From NCBI RefSeq assembly GCF_038007285.1, contig NZ_JBBOWX010000001.1:1319501-1383500 (forward strand): a DNA stretch of 64,000 nt. Reading direction: 5' to 3'. Below the pieces are notes generated by a model. The model had not been told where the DNA came from, ran no database searches, and was given only the letters and a program-made list of their open reading frames with translations. Of the stretch, positions 1-8,895 are shown one piece after another; the first letter of the stretch is position 1; every line of letters begins with the position of its first letter. The position numbers and the translations under genes are program-made. This DNA is from Sporosarcina sp. FSL K6-3457. GTDB taxonomy: Bacteria > Bacillota > Bacilli > Bacillales_A > Planococcaceae.

Positions 1-66
1 AGTGTTCAAACAACCCAAATAATGCTATTATCATAGTTATCTGATTATTTAAAGGGGATTTTTGAA

Positions 67-852
67 ATGAAAGAAATTGTTACGTTGAAAGAGGTTGCAT
101 GGCATAGAGGGAATAAAGAGATTTTGAACAATATCAATTGGACTATTCAGCCGAACGAGCATTGGGGCATACTTGGTCTGAATGGTTCTGGGAAGACGTC
201 TTTGCTTAATATTGTGTCGGGCTACCATTTTCCGTCATCAGGAGAAGTGGCTGTGCTGGGCAATCGATTTGGTCGAACGAGTTTACCAGAGCTGCGGAAG
301 AAGATCGGCTTTGTCAGTAGTTCATTGGAGCGTTTTGCGGATTTTTTTAATCGTGAAACGGTGGAGCGAGTAGTCGTTAGCGGTAAATTTGCGAGTTTTG
401 GAATCTATGAGCAAGTAGTGCAGGAGGATTGGGATAAGGCGGATGTATTGCTGGAAAGTTTACGGTTAGCTTTTTTAAAGGGCAAGCCTTATCATCTGTT
501 GTCTGAAGGGGAGAAAAGAAGAGTGCTCATTGCACGTTCTTTAATGAGTGACCCAGAAATGCTTATTTTGGATGAACCGTGTTCGGGCTTGGACATCTTG
601 TCGCGTGAACAATTTCTTAGTGCTTTAGAGGGAGTCGTACAAAATGGCTGTCATATCATTTATGTCACGCATCATATTGAAGAGCTGGTGGAGGCGATGA
701 CGCATGTACTTCTATTAAAAGATGGTGAGATTGTGGCGGCTGGGCCGAAGCAGGACGTGTTGACGGATGACTATCTTTCGACAACCTATCAAGTTCCCGT
801 CGCAATTCGTTGGGAAGACGGGCGTCCTTGGTTAGCGATACATAAAGAATAA
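67..852 (+). CDS. ABC transporter ATP-binding protein, YlmA-like
   Basis: A 261-residue stand-alone ABC ATPase. The Walker A motif GLNGSGKTSL lies near residues 37-46, the signature LSEGEKRRV near 144-152, Walker B LMILDEP just after it, and the switch His in VTHHIEE. The run SLPELRKKIGFVSSSL resembles B. subtilis YlmA. No membrane segment and no permease gene are next to it, so its partner is elsewhere or it acts as a soluble ABC protein; the substrate is unknown. AAAGGGG at 51-57 supports the ATG. A terminator follows directly, so it is probably monocistronic in this window. Confidence 0.85.
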   Translation: MKEIVTLKEVAWHRGNKEILNNINWTIQPNEHWGILGLNGSGKTSLLNIVSGYHFPSSGEVAVLGNRFGRTSLPELRKKIGFVSSSLERFADFFNRETVERVVVSGKFASFGIYEQVVQEDWDKADVLLESLRLAFLKGKPYHLLSEGEKRRVLIARSLMSDPEMLILDEPCSGLDILSREQFLSALEGVVQNGCHIIYVTHHIEELVEAMTHVLLLKDGEIVAAGPKQDVLTDDYLSTTYQVPVAIRWEDGRPWLAIHKE

Positions 853-861
853 GTTCACAGA

Positions 862-890
862 AAAGTGCTGTTGTTGGAAGCACTTTTTTT
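862..890 (+). terminator. Rho-independent terminator after the ABC ATPase
   Basis: An 8-bp stem (AAAGTGCT / AGCACTTT) with a short loop, followed by a T run. Confidence 0.8.
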
Positions 891-917
891 GTTGCTGGTA
901 TACAATTACTATATAAG

Positions 918-1010
918 TCGAGCATAATATGGGCCGTGGCGGTCATAATTTATTCATGCCGAGCATAACAGGGCTCAAGATGTTCATAATCTCCCTTATG
1001 CCGGTCACAA
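918..1010. repeat. Degenerate ~21-bp tandem array
   Basis: Five imperfect units carry the core CATAA (last unit CACAA) at 923, 944, 964, 985 and 1006, a step of 20-21 bp. Two units together also read as a 42-bp imperfect repeat. The array lies just upstream of the SLC13-type gene; the longest reading frame there starts inside it, but the array is better read as noncoding. Confidence 0.6.
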
Positions 1011-1030
1011 ATAGAAAGGATTCGAGTTCA

Positions 1031-2875
1031 TTGCAACTAATCATCACATTTATCATTTTAGGGATTAGCATTATTTTATTCATGAGCAATCGCGTCCGCG
1101 CGGATCTTGTCGCTGTGCTGGCGTTATTGGCATTCGTTCTAACAGGTATTTTAGATGCGACTGAAGCACTCGTTGGCTTCTCCAACTCTGTCGTCATTAT
1201 GATTGCGGGTTTATTTATCGTGGGGGCAGGTATTTTACGAACGGGATTGGCCCAAATAGCGGGGAATGTACTGTTGCGTTCATCAGGGGATAGCGAGAAG
1301 AAATTATTCATTCTGTTGCTCGTTATTGTAGCAGTTGTAGGAGCTTTCATGAGCAATACAGGGACGGTTGCGTTAATGCTGCCGATTGTTGTCAGTGTAG
1401 CGATTAGTATGAAAAGCAGTCCATCGAAGTTTTTAATACCTCTATCATATATGGCGAGTTTTTCGGGCTTGTTGACGCTGATTGCCTCACCACCGAACTT
1501 AATTGTTAGCCAACAATTGGTAGACAATGGCTTTAATAAGTTAGGATTTTTTGAGATTACACCAATTGGGATTATCGGTGTTGTTGTAGGAATCATTTAT
1601 TTATATGCCGTTCGCAATATTTTATTGCCGAATGAAAAACGGAGAAATAATTCGAAGGACGAGCATCAGCTGTCGCCAAAACAGCTGGCTTCTGACTATC
1701 AATTAGGCGGCAATTTATTCCGCGTGAGCGTGCCGGACGATTCGGAAATGATTGGCAAGCGGCTGGCGCAATTAAAGATTCCGGGAGCCTACCAATTATG
1801 TATTTTAACCATTGAGCGGAAATCGACGGAAGGCATCCATTTGTTGCCGATGACGTATCAGGAAATGGCGGGTCCGACGAGTGTTATTCAGGCGAAGGAT
1901 ATTTTACGAATTCAGGGTTCATGGAGCAGTATGGAAAAGTTTGTAGCGGATTTTTTACTAGTGATTGAAGAAGAAGAGTCAGAAGCAGATGAGTTAGTGT
2001 CTAAGCAGTTTGGTATTGCAGAAGTGCTGTTGACGCCTCATTCTAGTTTAATTGGTGAAACGGTTCGGGGTATTAGTTTCCGAGAGAAATACAATTTAAA
2101 TATTTTGGGCATTAATCGTCGTGGAGAATATGTGTTAAAAGAAATGTCGAAGGAACGTTTGCGCTTTGGGGATGCGTTACTCGTGCAAGGTTCGTGGGAT
2201 GAAATTGAATTGCTGGCAAGAGAAACAAAAGATGTTGTCGTTGTTGGGCAGCCGAAAGAACACGCCAGTATGGCCGCGGCAAATGGGAAAGCGCCGGTTG
2301 CAGGTGGTATTATGCTGTTGATGGTATTATTGATGATTTTTGAAGTGTTCCCGGCGGTTATTTCGGTGTTAATCGGGGCTGTATTGATGATTGTGACAGG
2401 GTGTGTCCGCAATATGGATGATGCGTACGGTAAAATTAACTGGGAAAGCATTGTGCTCATTGCGGCGATGCTGCCTATGGCGACAGCATTGGAAAAAACG
2501 GGTGGTATGTTGATGTTATCCGAAGGGATTATTCATATGCTCGGTGGTTTTGGGGCGATTGGTGTACTCGCAGGGATTTATTTTATCACGATGGTGTTTG
2601 GGCAATTTATTAGTAATACGGCGACGGCTGTGTTATTTGCACCGATTGCGATGAATGCTGCGATTAGTTTAGATGCTAGCCCGTATACATTTTTAATCGC
2701 AGTGGCTGTTGCATCTAGTATGGCATTTGCTACGCCTGTTGCTTCTCCGACGAATGCGCTTGTCATGACGGCGGGTGGCTATAAGTTTTTTGATTTTGTG
2801 AAAGTCGGCGTTCCATTGCAGGTTATCATGTTCATTGTAATGATGATTGCAATACCGCTTGTGTTTCCGTTGTGA
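1031..2875 (+). CDS. SLC13/DASS-type permease with two TrkA-C (RCK_C) domains
   Basis: Membrane transporter of the sodium/anion symporter type. Hydrophobic N- and C-terminal halves (motifs SNTGTVALMLPI, SPPNLIVSQQL and, in the second half, SNTATAVLFAPIA and TPVASPTNALVM) flank a soluble middle of about 250 residues that holds two RCK_C-like domains (around FRVSVPDDSEMIGK and EVLLTPHSSLIGET). The re-entrant SNT and P-N motifs fit the family; the substrate (sulfate, dicarboxylate or other anion) cannot be read. A longer frame opens at ATG 929, but AGAAAGGA at 1013-1020 points to the TTG at 1031, and the bases before it form a tandem repeat. From there the protein is 614 residues. Confidence 0.82.
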   Translation: MQLIITFIILGISIILFMSNRVRADLVAVLALLAFVLTGILDATEALVGFSNSVVIMIAGLFIVGAGILRTGLAQIAGNVLLRSSGDSEKKLFILLLVIVAVVGAFMSNTGTVALMLPIVVSVAISMKSSPSKFLIPLSYMASFSGLLTLIASPPNLIVSQQLVDNGFNKLGFFEITPIGIIGVVVGIIYLYAVRNILLPNEKRRNNSKDEHQLSPKQLASDYQLGGNLFRVSVPDDSEMIGKRLAQLKIPGAYQLCILTIERKSTEGIHLLPMTYQEMAGPTSVIQAKDILRIQGSWSSMEKFVADFLLVIEEEESEADELVSKQFGIAEVLLTPHSSLIGETVRGISFREKYNLNILGINRRGEYVLKEMSKERLRFGDALLVQGSWDEIELLARETKDVVVVGQPKEHASMAAANGKAPVAGGIMLLMVLLMIFEVFPAVISVLIGAVLMIVTGCVRNMDDAYGKINWESIVLIAAMLPMATALEKTGGMLMLSEGIIHMLGGFGAIGVLAGIYFITMVFGQFISNTATAVLFAPIAMNAAISLDASPYTFLIAVAVASSMAFATPVASPTNALVMTAGGYKFFDFVKVGVPLQVIMFIVMMIAIPLVFPL

Positions 2876-2882
2876 AACATGT

Positions 2883-2912
2883 AATGCCTACACATATGCG
2901 TAGGCATTTTTT
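2883..2912 (+). terminator. Rho-independent terminator, convergent gap
   Basis: Stem AATGCCTAC / GTAGGCATT and a run of eight T, between the convergent SLC13-type and TDT genes. Confidence 0.8.
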
Positions 2913-3962
2913 TTATTTATGTTCAACACGGTACTTCATAAAGCTGTGGTAGAGGTGATGGAGCATGCCGGAAAAAATGGCTAACCAAGCTAGAATGGCT
3001 ACGAATACCATGATGCGTGGAATGATAAGTAAAAAAGGTAGTTGTAAGGCTTTGGATAGTTGGAATGTGCTTGTTGTGTACATGGCAAGTGGGAAGGCCA
3101 TGCCCCAAAATTGTGGATCATATTTTAAAGGGTAGCGGTGATAGAGATGGCGCCAAATCATTAAGGTGAATAGCAATGGAATCCACCATGTTCCTGTGAT
3201 CCAGAAAAATAATGTGAATCCCTTTATAAACGGTGTCAATTCGATAAGAAATGGCCAGTTATCGGCGTGTAGTAATAATGTTGAACCGGCTAATGTCGTA
3301 ATAGCGACAGCACCCATATTAATCCAATAGGGTGGGGTGAGAGCAGCATGCTTTAGTTCCAAAAAGGTAAAGCGATAAAAAATGAGCGTAATGATATTCA
3401 GATAGAGCATACAGCCTAATAGAAACATACATAAAGTGATGAACAGTAAGATTTGTTGTCCATTCTGAATTCGATCTGCTAGTAAAGTTCCAAGTATTGA
3501 AATGGATTGTGTTGCCACAGCGGCAATTAACCATGCCCCGTTAATCCCTTCTGACAAAGCGGGTTTGTTTTCTCGAATAGTCACAGCAGTGAAGAAAACA
3601 TACATAATGATTAGCCATAGGAAGATGCCTAATCCCCATAAATAGCTAGCCAGCTGATAGTTTTCTGCAATGATAATGAGTTGGCTGCCGAACACACAGG
3701 TTCCTGCAATGAGTGTAAAGAAACCGGGACCATTAGAATGGCTAGTGATGTCCTTCATCACACGCGGGAAATAATAAACGAGGCGAAGGATTGTTAGCAT
3801 CCATAACAGTAGATAGATGGTGATATTGACATATAATAATCCTTTGGCAATCGTATGTATGCCAAGTAAGTGTAAGGCAATGGAAAGTGCGCCGGTTGCC
3901 ATGACAACTGAAAAATAACCAGAAAAGAGATTGTAGACGGTTTGTTTGAGTAGATTGATCAT
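2913..3962 (-). CDS. TDT/SLAC1-family transporter
   Basis: A 349-residue integral membrane protein with about ten hydrophobic segments. The N-terminal signature FSGYFSVVMATGALSIAL and a later repeat-like WINMGAVAITTLAGSTL are typical of the tellurite-resistance/dicarboxylate transporter and SLAC1 anion channel family. The bacterial members move C4-dicarboxylates or other anions, or contribute to tellurite tolerance; which applies here cannot be told. GAGGAAGGGAT stands upstream of the ATG. It is transcribed away from the heme-copper operon that begins on the other strand, and the two share a 200-bp promoter gap. Confidence 0.82.
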   Translation of the reverse strand: MINLLKQTVYNLFSGYFSVVMATGALSIALHLLGIHTIAKGLLYVNITIYLLLWMLTILRLVYYFPRVMKDITSHSNGPGFFTLIAGTCVFGSQLIIIAENYQLASYLWGLGIFLWLIIMYVFFTAVTIRENKPALSEGINGAWLIAAVATQSISILGTLLADRIQNGQQILLFITLCMFLLGCMLYLNIITLIFYRFTFLELKHAALTPPYWINMGAVAITTLAGSTLLLHADNWPFLIELTPFIKGFTLFFWITGTWWIPLLFTLMIWRHLYHRYPLKYDPQFWGMAFPLAMYTTSTFQLSKALQLPFLLIIPRIMVFVAILAWLAIFSGMLHHLYHSFMKYRVEHK

Positions 3963-4052
3963 ATTTTTTATCCCTTCCTCATATAAATTGCTCTAAAATT
4001 CTAAACGCGTTCACCTGTTAGACATAATTATAATGTAGTAAATTGGAAAACG

Positions 4053-4068
4053 AGTGATTTTTATCACA
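4053..4068. promoter_or_regulatory. Fnr/Crp-type box upstream of heme-copper operon 1
   Basis: AGTGA-N6-TCACA, one mismatch from the Bacillus Fnr consensus TGTGA-N6-TCACA, with a perfect inner palindrome GTGAT-N4-ATCAC. Operon 2 has a perfect copy at 30303-30318, and both are followed by the shared word AACTAGAG (4092-4099; 30337-30344). A Crp/Fnr gene at 29306 is the obvious candidate regulator. Confidence 0.6.
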
Positions 4069-4170
4069 GTATGACGATGTGAAAAATCGTTAACTAGAGG
4101 TAACCGGGCTCCATTAGCCGTTCAGTATAGAATGTGTTTTTTATGTGAAAATGTGAAGGAGGATTTTACA

Positions 4171-4692
4171 ATGGTCCAGACAGTGGCGTGGGTAGTAAGT
4201 TTAGTGTTCATTTTAATCATTGCGGCAGTCTTTGGTTTTGTCGCATTCAAGTCAACACAAAAACAAGACTATGAGCCTATCGTGAAAAAGTGGTACAAAA
4301 TCCGTAAAGTGTATGGGACGTTTGTTGTTGTTTTAATGATAGTCGTTATGGTTTATACACTAAGGGAGTTACCTTTCAACCAGCCTGTCTACAGCGAGGG
4401 CAATGAGCCGATTATTGTAGAGGTTGAGGCTTTGCAATTTGGTTGGAATATTAGTGAAAGAGAGTTTGACGTTGACCAGTCTATTGAATTTCATGTGACA
4501 ACTGCGGATGTGACACATGGCTTTGGTATTTATGATGAAGAGATGAATTTAATAGCGCAGACGCAAGCGATGCCAGAATATACGAATGTTGTCTATATCA
4601 CGTTTGATGAGCCTGGTACTTATAAAATTCTTTGCTTGGAGTATTGTGGTTTGGCGCACCATATTATGATGGATCAAATTGTAGTGAAATAG
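4171..4692 (+). CDS. Heme-copper enzyme subunit II, CuA type (operon 1)
   Basis: Membrane-anchored electron-entry subunit of 173 residues from this start. Two N-terminal hydrophobic segments precede a cupredoxin domain. The CuA ligands are present: His in THGFGI, then CLEYC, AHH and M in the order C-x3-C-x3-H-x2-M with the Glu of C-x-E-x-C. It therefore accepts electrons from a cytochrome c or similar donor rather than from quinol. AAGGAGGA at 4155-4162 selects ATG 4171 over the earlier ATG at 4132. It is followed 18 bp later by subunit I and then by a conserved small membrane protein gene, forming one operon. Confidence 0.88.
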   Translation: MVQTVAWVVSLVFILIIAAVFGFVAFKSTQKQDYEPIVKKWYKIRKVYGTFVVVLMIVVMVYTLRELPFNQPVYSEGNEPIIVEVEALQFGWNISEREFDVDQSIEFHVTTADVTHGFGIYDEEMNLIAQTQAMPEYTNVVYITFDEPGTYKILCLEYCGLAHHIMMDQIVVK

Positions 4693-4710
4693 AAAGGGAG
4701 TGGACAAGGA

Positions 4711-6198
4711 ATGTCGATTACTAGTAAATATATGCCATTAAAATCGAGAGACGATAAAGTTGTGACGCAAATGATTATCTCGGGTGTTGTTGTCATTGTA
4801 GGGATGATTTTTGGGGTCTTAATGTTGGCATCGCAAGGTGGACTTATTGAACTTTCCGCAGCATCTTTTTATCAATTTTTAACGATACATGGTACGGCCA
4901 TGATTGGTTCAGCAGCGCTTGCGACATCTGCAATTATGTGGTATTTTCTCAGTCACTATGTAGAATTATCCAAGAAAATATTCAATCTGAACCTCGTGTT
5001 ATTTTTAACAGGTGTTGTCATGACGATCATCGGGATATTTTCATTTGAATATGCCAGTGCATGGACATTCTTGTATCCGCTTCCAGCACTATCAGCAGGT
5101 GCTTGGGGTACCGCGGGAGCCTTGCTTTATCTAGGGGGAATGCTTGTTTTAGGCGTTGGTTTCCTGTTGCTTTATATTGATACAGGCCGGGCAATTATTA
5201 AAAAGTACGGTAGCCTTGGCAAGGGGCTTGGTTGGGATGTCATTTCCGGAAAAAAAGCTGAAAAAGACGCGCCACCTGTAACAGTTGTAGCGAGTACAAT
5301 GGTAACAATCGTTAATATTTCAGCGCTAACTGCTGGGGCGACTGTACTCATTGTCAACATGATTAGTGTTGTCAATCCTGCTTTTACATTTAACCCGTTG
5401 CTGGCGAAAAACTTAACGTATGCATTCGGACATATTTTCGCTAATGCTACGATTTATATGGCTGTTATTGCAGTCTATGAAATTTTAGCTCGCTATACAG
5501 GTCGACCTTGGAAGGCCAATAAACCATTTTTAATCGCTTGGACAATGTCAACACTCTTTACAATGATTGTCTATCCTCACCATCTTCTTATGGATAGTGC
5601 GATGCCGAAATGGATTTTAATCCTTGGGCAAATTTTATCGTACGCAAATGGTTTACCTGTTTTAATTATTACAGCTTATGGTGCATTGATGATTGTCTAT
5701 AAATCAGGTATTAAGTGGGATATGGGATCATCGTTAATTTTTCTATCGATGTTCGGGTGGACGGCTGGTGTCGTTCCAGCTCTTGTTGACTCAGCGATTG
5801 TCGTTAACCATGTCATGCATAATACGAAATGGGTACCTGGGCATTTCCATATGTATATGGGACTGGGCGTGATTGCGATGATGTTTGGCTTTATGTATTT
5901 CCTGGCGAAAAATGATAGCCAACTGAAAACGAATGGATTGGATAAGTTTGCATTTGTCCTCTATGCGTTGTCGATGTTTGGCGTCTGTGTGTCATTCCTT
6001 GTTTCGGGTGCGATAAGTACGCCAAGACGCTTTGCGACACATTTTCCAGAATGGATGGGACCTGCGCAGGTAGGAGCAGTCACAGGTGTATTTGTGGTCA
6101 TTGGTATTTTGGTATTCGTTCTTCATTTTGTTCGTTATATTTTCGGAAGAAATAAAACATCGGTCAGCAGCCCGACACAGCAAACAGAAGTTAGCTAA
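4711..6198 (+). CDS. Heme-copper enzyme subunit I with Asn at the cross-linked Tyr position (operon 1)
   Basis: Catalytic subunit of 495 residues with about 12 membrane helices. Visible ligands are H60 (low-spin heme) in HGTAM, H241 (CuB) in FGHIFAN, H290-H291 (CuB) in YPHH, and H378/H380 (hemes) in VPGHFH. Oxidases of families A and B have H-x3-Y at the first CuB site; here H241 is followed by N245. That Tyr is essential for O2 reduction, and its loss is a mark of NO-reductase-type members of the superfamily. The enzyme could be a CuA-dependent NO reductase; this is inferred from one site and needs alignment. The sequence is only distantly related to its counterpart at 31023. Confidence 0.85.
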   Translation: MSITSKYMPLKSRDDKVVTQMIISGVVVIVGMIFGVLMLASQGGLIELSAASFYQFLTIHGTAMIGSAALATSAIMWYFLSHYVELSKKIFNLNLVLFLTGVVMTIIGIFSFEYASAWTFLYPLPALSAGAWGTAGALLYLGGMLVLGVGFLLLYIDTGRAIIKKYGSLGKGLGWDVISGKKAEKDAPPVTVVASTMVTIVNISALTAGATVLIVNMISVVNPAFTFNPLLAKNLTYAFGHIFANATIYMAVIAVYEILARYTGRPWKANKPFLIAWTMSTLFTMIVYPHHLLMDSAMPKWILILGQILSYANGLPVLIITAYGALMIVYKSGIKWDMGSSLIFLSMFGWTAGVVPALVDSAIVVNHVMHNTKWVPGHFHMYMGLGVIAMMFGFMYFLAKNDSQLKTNGLDKFAFVLYALSMFGVCVSFLVSGAISTPRRFATHFPEWMGPAQVGAVTGVFVVIGILVFVLHFVRYIFGRNKTSVSSPTQQTEVS

Positions 6199-6234
6199 GT
6201 GTGAAATTAAAGAAATGAAGTGGGGCATAAAGTG

Positions 6235-6792
6235 ATGAAACAAACAATCATTGGTATTGTTTTGTATATACTGTTATGGGTTCCCCCCGTTATTTCTCTA
6301 ATGGAATCCATTATGATTTCGCATATGCTTGTGCAAATCCCTTTATTGTTGATGGTGGGGTGGTTTGTTGGTCAATATATAATCGGAAAATATTCTTCCT
6401 TCTTTACGAAATGGAATGGTAATGGCATACCAGGTATTTTAGTTGTCGTCTTCATTACGATGTATTGGATGTTGCCAAGGGCAATGGATGAAGCGTTAGG
6501 GATTTGGTATGTTGAGTTGTTTAAATTCGTTGGGCTCCCTCTTGCCGGCCTGTTCCTTCGAGATAGTTGGAGGAAGCTACAAATTATCGGGCAAAGCTTT
6601 ATCTTTTTAAATTATATATCGATGTTTGGCTTAATGGGTTGGTTATACGTGGACTCACCGATTCAACTATGTAATAACTATTTGGCATTGGAGCAAAAAA
6701 TACTAGGATGGGGTTTTTTGTTCATTACAGCAGGTATGATTATTTATATTGTTCAATTAGCATTTACAGACCAATCAGAAAAGCTGCATTAA
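6235..6792 (+). CDS. Conserved membrane protein of heme-copper operons (paralogue 1)
   Basis: A 185-residue protein with five or six hydrophobic segments and no family I can name with certainty. It is a clear paralogue of the last gene of operon 2 (33411): both have MESIMI-x-HM-x2-Q-x-PLL, KWNGNG-x-PGI, a YWM/PR-x-MDEAL motif, VELFKF, RDSW, PIQLCNNYL and ILGWGF. The HM-x2-Q region faintly recalls caa3_CtaG assembly proteins and the archaeal DUF1404 family, so a copper-insertion or assembly role, or a true third subunit, is possible. The start at ATG 6235 is chosen because it matches the paralogue's N-terminus; an in-frame GTG lies 15 bp upstream. Confidence 0.75.
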   Translation: MKQTIIGIVLYILLWVPPVISLMESIMISHMLVQIPLLLMVGWFVGQYIIGKYSSFFTKWNGNGIPGILVVVFITMYWMLPRAMDEALGIWYVELFKFVGLPLAGLFLRDSWRKLQIIGQSFIFLNYISMFGLMGWLYVDSPIQLCNNYLALEQKILGWGFLFITAGMIIYIVQLAFTDQSEKLH

Positions 6793-6800
6793 TTTTATAG

Positions 6801-6843
6801 ATACCCCTTTCATACATATTATTTGTATGAGAGGGGTATTTTA
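6801..6843 (+). terminator. Terminator of heme-copper operon 1
   Basis: A 15-bp stem (6801-6815 with 6825-6839, one mismatch) and a short T run, just after the stop codon. Confidence 0.8.
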
Positions 6844-6987
6844 GTTTACTACAATATTAATTAGGGTATATAGTAAAAAAAGGTGCTAATTATGGGAGGA
6901 ATGTTTACTGTTATATTACTAAAATAATTTTTTCACAAACAGTTCTACATACTTTATATTGGAAAGAAGAGAACGGGGGATTTTGAA

Positions 6988-8670
6988 ATGAAGTTATTCG
7001 GGAAAATGTTATTTGCGTTTGGTGTCGTAATTATTGTATTTGTAGCACTGGGCTTGTTCAATTTATTTCAAGCCAATCAATTGAACAAAAATAGTGAAAC
7101 GATGTATACCGATGGAATAATACCTTCTACATATCTTATTGAAATGGCTAAATATTCCGAGAATACAAGAGTCCAGATGGTAACGAGTCTAGCATTCGAG
7201 GATACAAAAACGTTGGATGGTACGGCAAATAACTTAGAAGAAATGAAAACATGGATTCAGAAATACGAAAGCATTGGGTTGGGGCCGGTAGAAAAAGAAG
7301 TTTTTACAAACTTTAAGGATAGTTGGGCGATTTTTGATGAGCGAGTGAATAAAAATATCCAGTTGATGAAAAAAGGTCAATGGGGAGATGCTGAACAAGG
7401 AATCAAAGAAGGGAGAGGTATGTTCGAAGAAGCTATGCATTATTTTGAGGAATTAGTGGCGCTAAACGTAGAATTGACAGAGGCTATTAAAGTAGAAAGT
7501 CAGCAAGTGTACACGAAAACTCTTCTTTGGAGTATTATTTTGATTGTAGTCAGTATTATCATCGCTATCCTCATTACTTTCTTTTTCAGCAAATCGATTA
7601 TTCGACGATTAACAACTGTTGTTAATCGGATGAGAGAATTTGAAGATGGTGATTTGCGTAGTGAGCCGCTTGTTAGCACTGGGCATGATGAAATTACAAC
7701 ACTTTCGATTGGGTTAAATAATATGCACAAGACACTTCGTGAAGTTGTAGATGGTGCCCAAAATTCTGGTGAGCAAGTGTCAGCTAGTTCTGAGGAATTA
7801 TCTGCTAGTGCCGAGCAAAGCATGGCAGCAGCTGAATCAGTCGCCAACCTCTCACAGCAATCAGCAGATGGTGCAGAAGATCAGCTACGCAGTGTCAATG
7901 AAATATCCATTTCTATTGAAGAGATGATGTCGAGCATGCAAGATATTGCCAAAAGCAGTGAACAGATGAATGTTCAATCGCAAGGCGCATTTGATAAAAC
8001 ACAAGTTGGGGCAACCGCAGTTATGTCAGTAAACAGCCAAATGCTTTCCATCGCCGACGCTGTAAAATTAACGGCAGATTCAGTGCATAACTTAGATGGA
8101 AAATCAAAAGAAATTGGCAATATTGTGCAGATGATCACGGATATTGCTGACCAAACTAATTTGCTAGCGTTGAATGCGGCTATTGAAGCAGCACGTGCAG
8201 GAGAAGCGGGTAAGGGGTTTGCAGTTGTAGCAGATGAAGTTCGAAAACTAGCAGAAGAATCGCGTGTTTCAGCAGAACAAATTTATAGTATGGTCAATGA
8301 TATTCAACATGAAATTCAACAGGTAACTATTTCTATGCAGCAGGGAACAGATCGGGTTCAAGACGGGCTTGTTAAAACTGAAGAGGTCAGTCAGCTATTT
8401 GGAGAAATTGAAAAGATGGTTGGACAAGTGACAGGAAATGCAACAGAAGTAAACCGTTCTGTAGAGGTAATATCGTCCATTAGTCAAGCGATTTCTAGTG
8501 CTGCAGTTAATGTACATGGAGTTGCTGAATCTAGTGTATTGGCGTCACAGGAAAACAGTGCAGCCTCAGAGGAGCAACTGGCGACGATGGAAGAGATTTC
8601 AGCAGCTAGTGAATCTCTTGCACATCTAGCAGAGGATTTGCAAAGAATTATTCAGCAGTTTAAGTTGTAA
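6988..8670 (+). CDS. Methyl-accepting chemotaxis protein
   Basis: Transmembrane chemoreceptor of 560 residues. It has an N-terminal membrane segment (about residues 7-27), a helical extracytoplasmic four-helix-bundle sensor of about 150 residues, a second membrane segment near 178-200, a HAMP linker, and a long cytoplasmic signalling coiled coil whose hairpin tip reads [21 protein letters not shown]. That tip binds CheW/CheA. There is no C-terminal CheR-docking pentapeptide. The ligand is unknown. GGGGGA lies before the ATG. It is separated by terminators from operon 1 and stands alone; the second chemoreceptor at 13789 shares the signalling domain but not the sensor. Confidence 0.92.
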   Translation: MKLFGKMLFAFGVVIIVFVALGLFNLFQANQLNKNSETMYTDGIIPSTYLIEMAKYSENTRVQMVTSLAFEDTKTLDGTANNLEEMKTWIQKYESIGLGPVEKEVFTNFKDSWAIFDERVNKNIQLMKKGQWGDAEQGIKEGRGMFEEAMHYFEELVALNVELTEAIKVESQQVYTKTLLWSIILIVVSIIIAILITFFFSKSIIRRLTTVVNRMREFEDGDLRSEPLVSTGHDEITTLSIGLNNMHKTLREVVDGAQNSGEQVSASSEELSASAEQSMAAAESVANLSQQSADGAEDQLRSVNEISISIEEMMSSMQDIAKSSEQMNVQSQGAFDKTQVGATAVMSVNSQMLSIADAVKLTADSVHNLDGKSKEIGNIVQMITDIADQTNLLALNAAIEAARAGEAGKGFAVVADEVRKLAEESRVSAEQIYSMVNDIQHEIQQVTISMQQGTDRVQDGLVKTEEVSQLFGEIEKMVGQVTGNATEVNRSVEVISSISQAISSAAVNVHGVAESSVLASQENSAASEEQLATMEEISAASESLAHLAEDLQRIIQQFKL

Positions 8671-8770
8671 ATCGTTAAAAGACTACAAAACGTCTGCATA
8701 TCTAAGTCTCTTAAACGAGCTAGGATAGGTAGACGTTTATTTGTTTGTTGCTGATAGTGAATATTAAATC

Positions 8771-8784
8771 TGAAAACGCTTACA
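8771..8784 (+). promoter_or_regulatory. Catabolite-responsive element (cre)
   Basis: TGAAAACGCTTACA matches the cre consensus TGWAANCGNTNWCA at every position. It lies 19 bp upstream of the -35 box of the NhaC-type gene, so CcpA control of that gene is likely. Confidence 0.7.
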
Positions 8785-8802
8785 GAAAAAGTGGAAATGA
8801 TA

Positions 8803-8831
8803 TTGACTTTGAATGTACAAACGTATACTAT
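8803..8831 (+). promoter_or_regulatory. Predicted sigma-A promoter of the NhaC-type gene
   Basis: TTGACT, 17 bp, TACTAT. An alternative -10 is TATACT at 8824-8829 with a 15-bp spacer. Confidence 0.5.
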
Positions 8832-8836
8832 GCTAA

Positions 8837-8854
8837 TAACGACTATATAGCGAC
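8837..8854 (+). promoter_or_regulatory. Direct-repeat operator TARCGAC-N4-TAGCGAC, site 1
   Basis: TAACGAC at 8837 and TAGCGAC at 8848, an 11-bp step, just downstream of the promoter. The same arrangement is found at 11717-11734 before the racemase operon; GACTATATAGCGACA (8841-8855) and GACTATTTAGCGACA (11721-11735) differ at one base. The regulator encoded between the two sites is the natural candidate to bind them. Confidence 0.6.
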
Positions 8855-8895
8855 ATTTTATAATATTATTTCTATTCAGACTTGGGGGAATATAA

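Noticed and set aside
929..1030. N-terminal extension of the SLC13-type permease from ATG 929
   Set aside because: The bases form a 21-bp tandem array also seen in noncoding DNA elsewhere, and a ribosome site stands before TTG 1031.
943..1596. Large minus-strand frame of 217 codons
   Set aside because: It is antisense to conserved membrane helices of the SLC13-type gene and has no family features.
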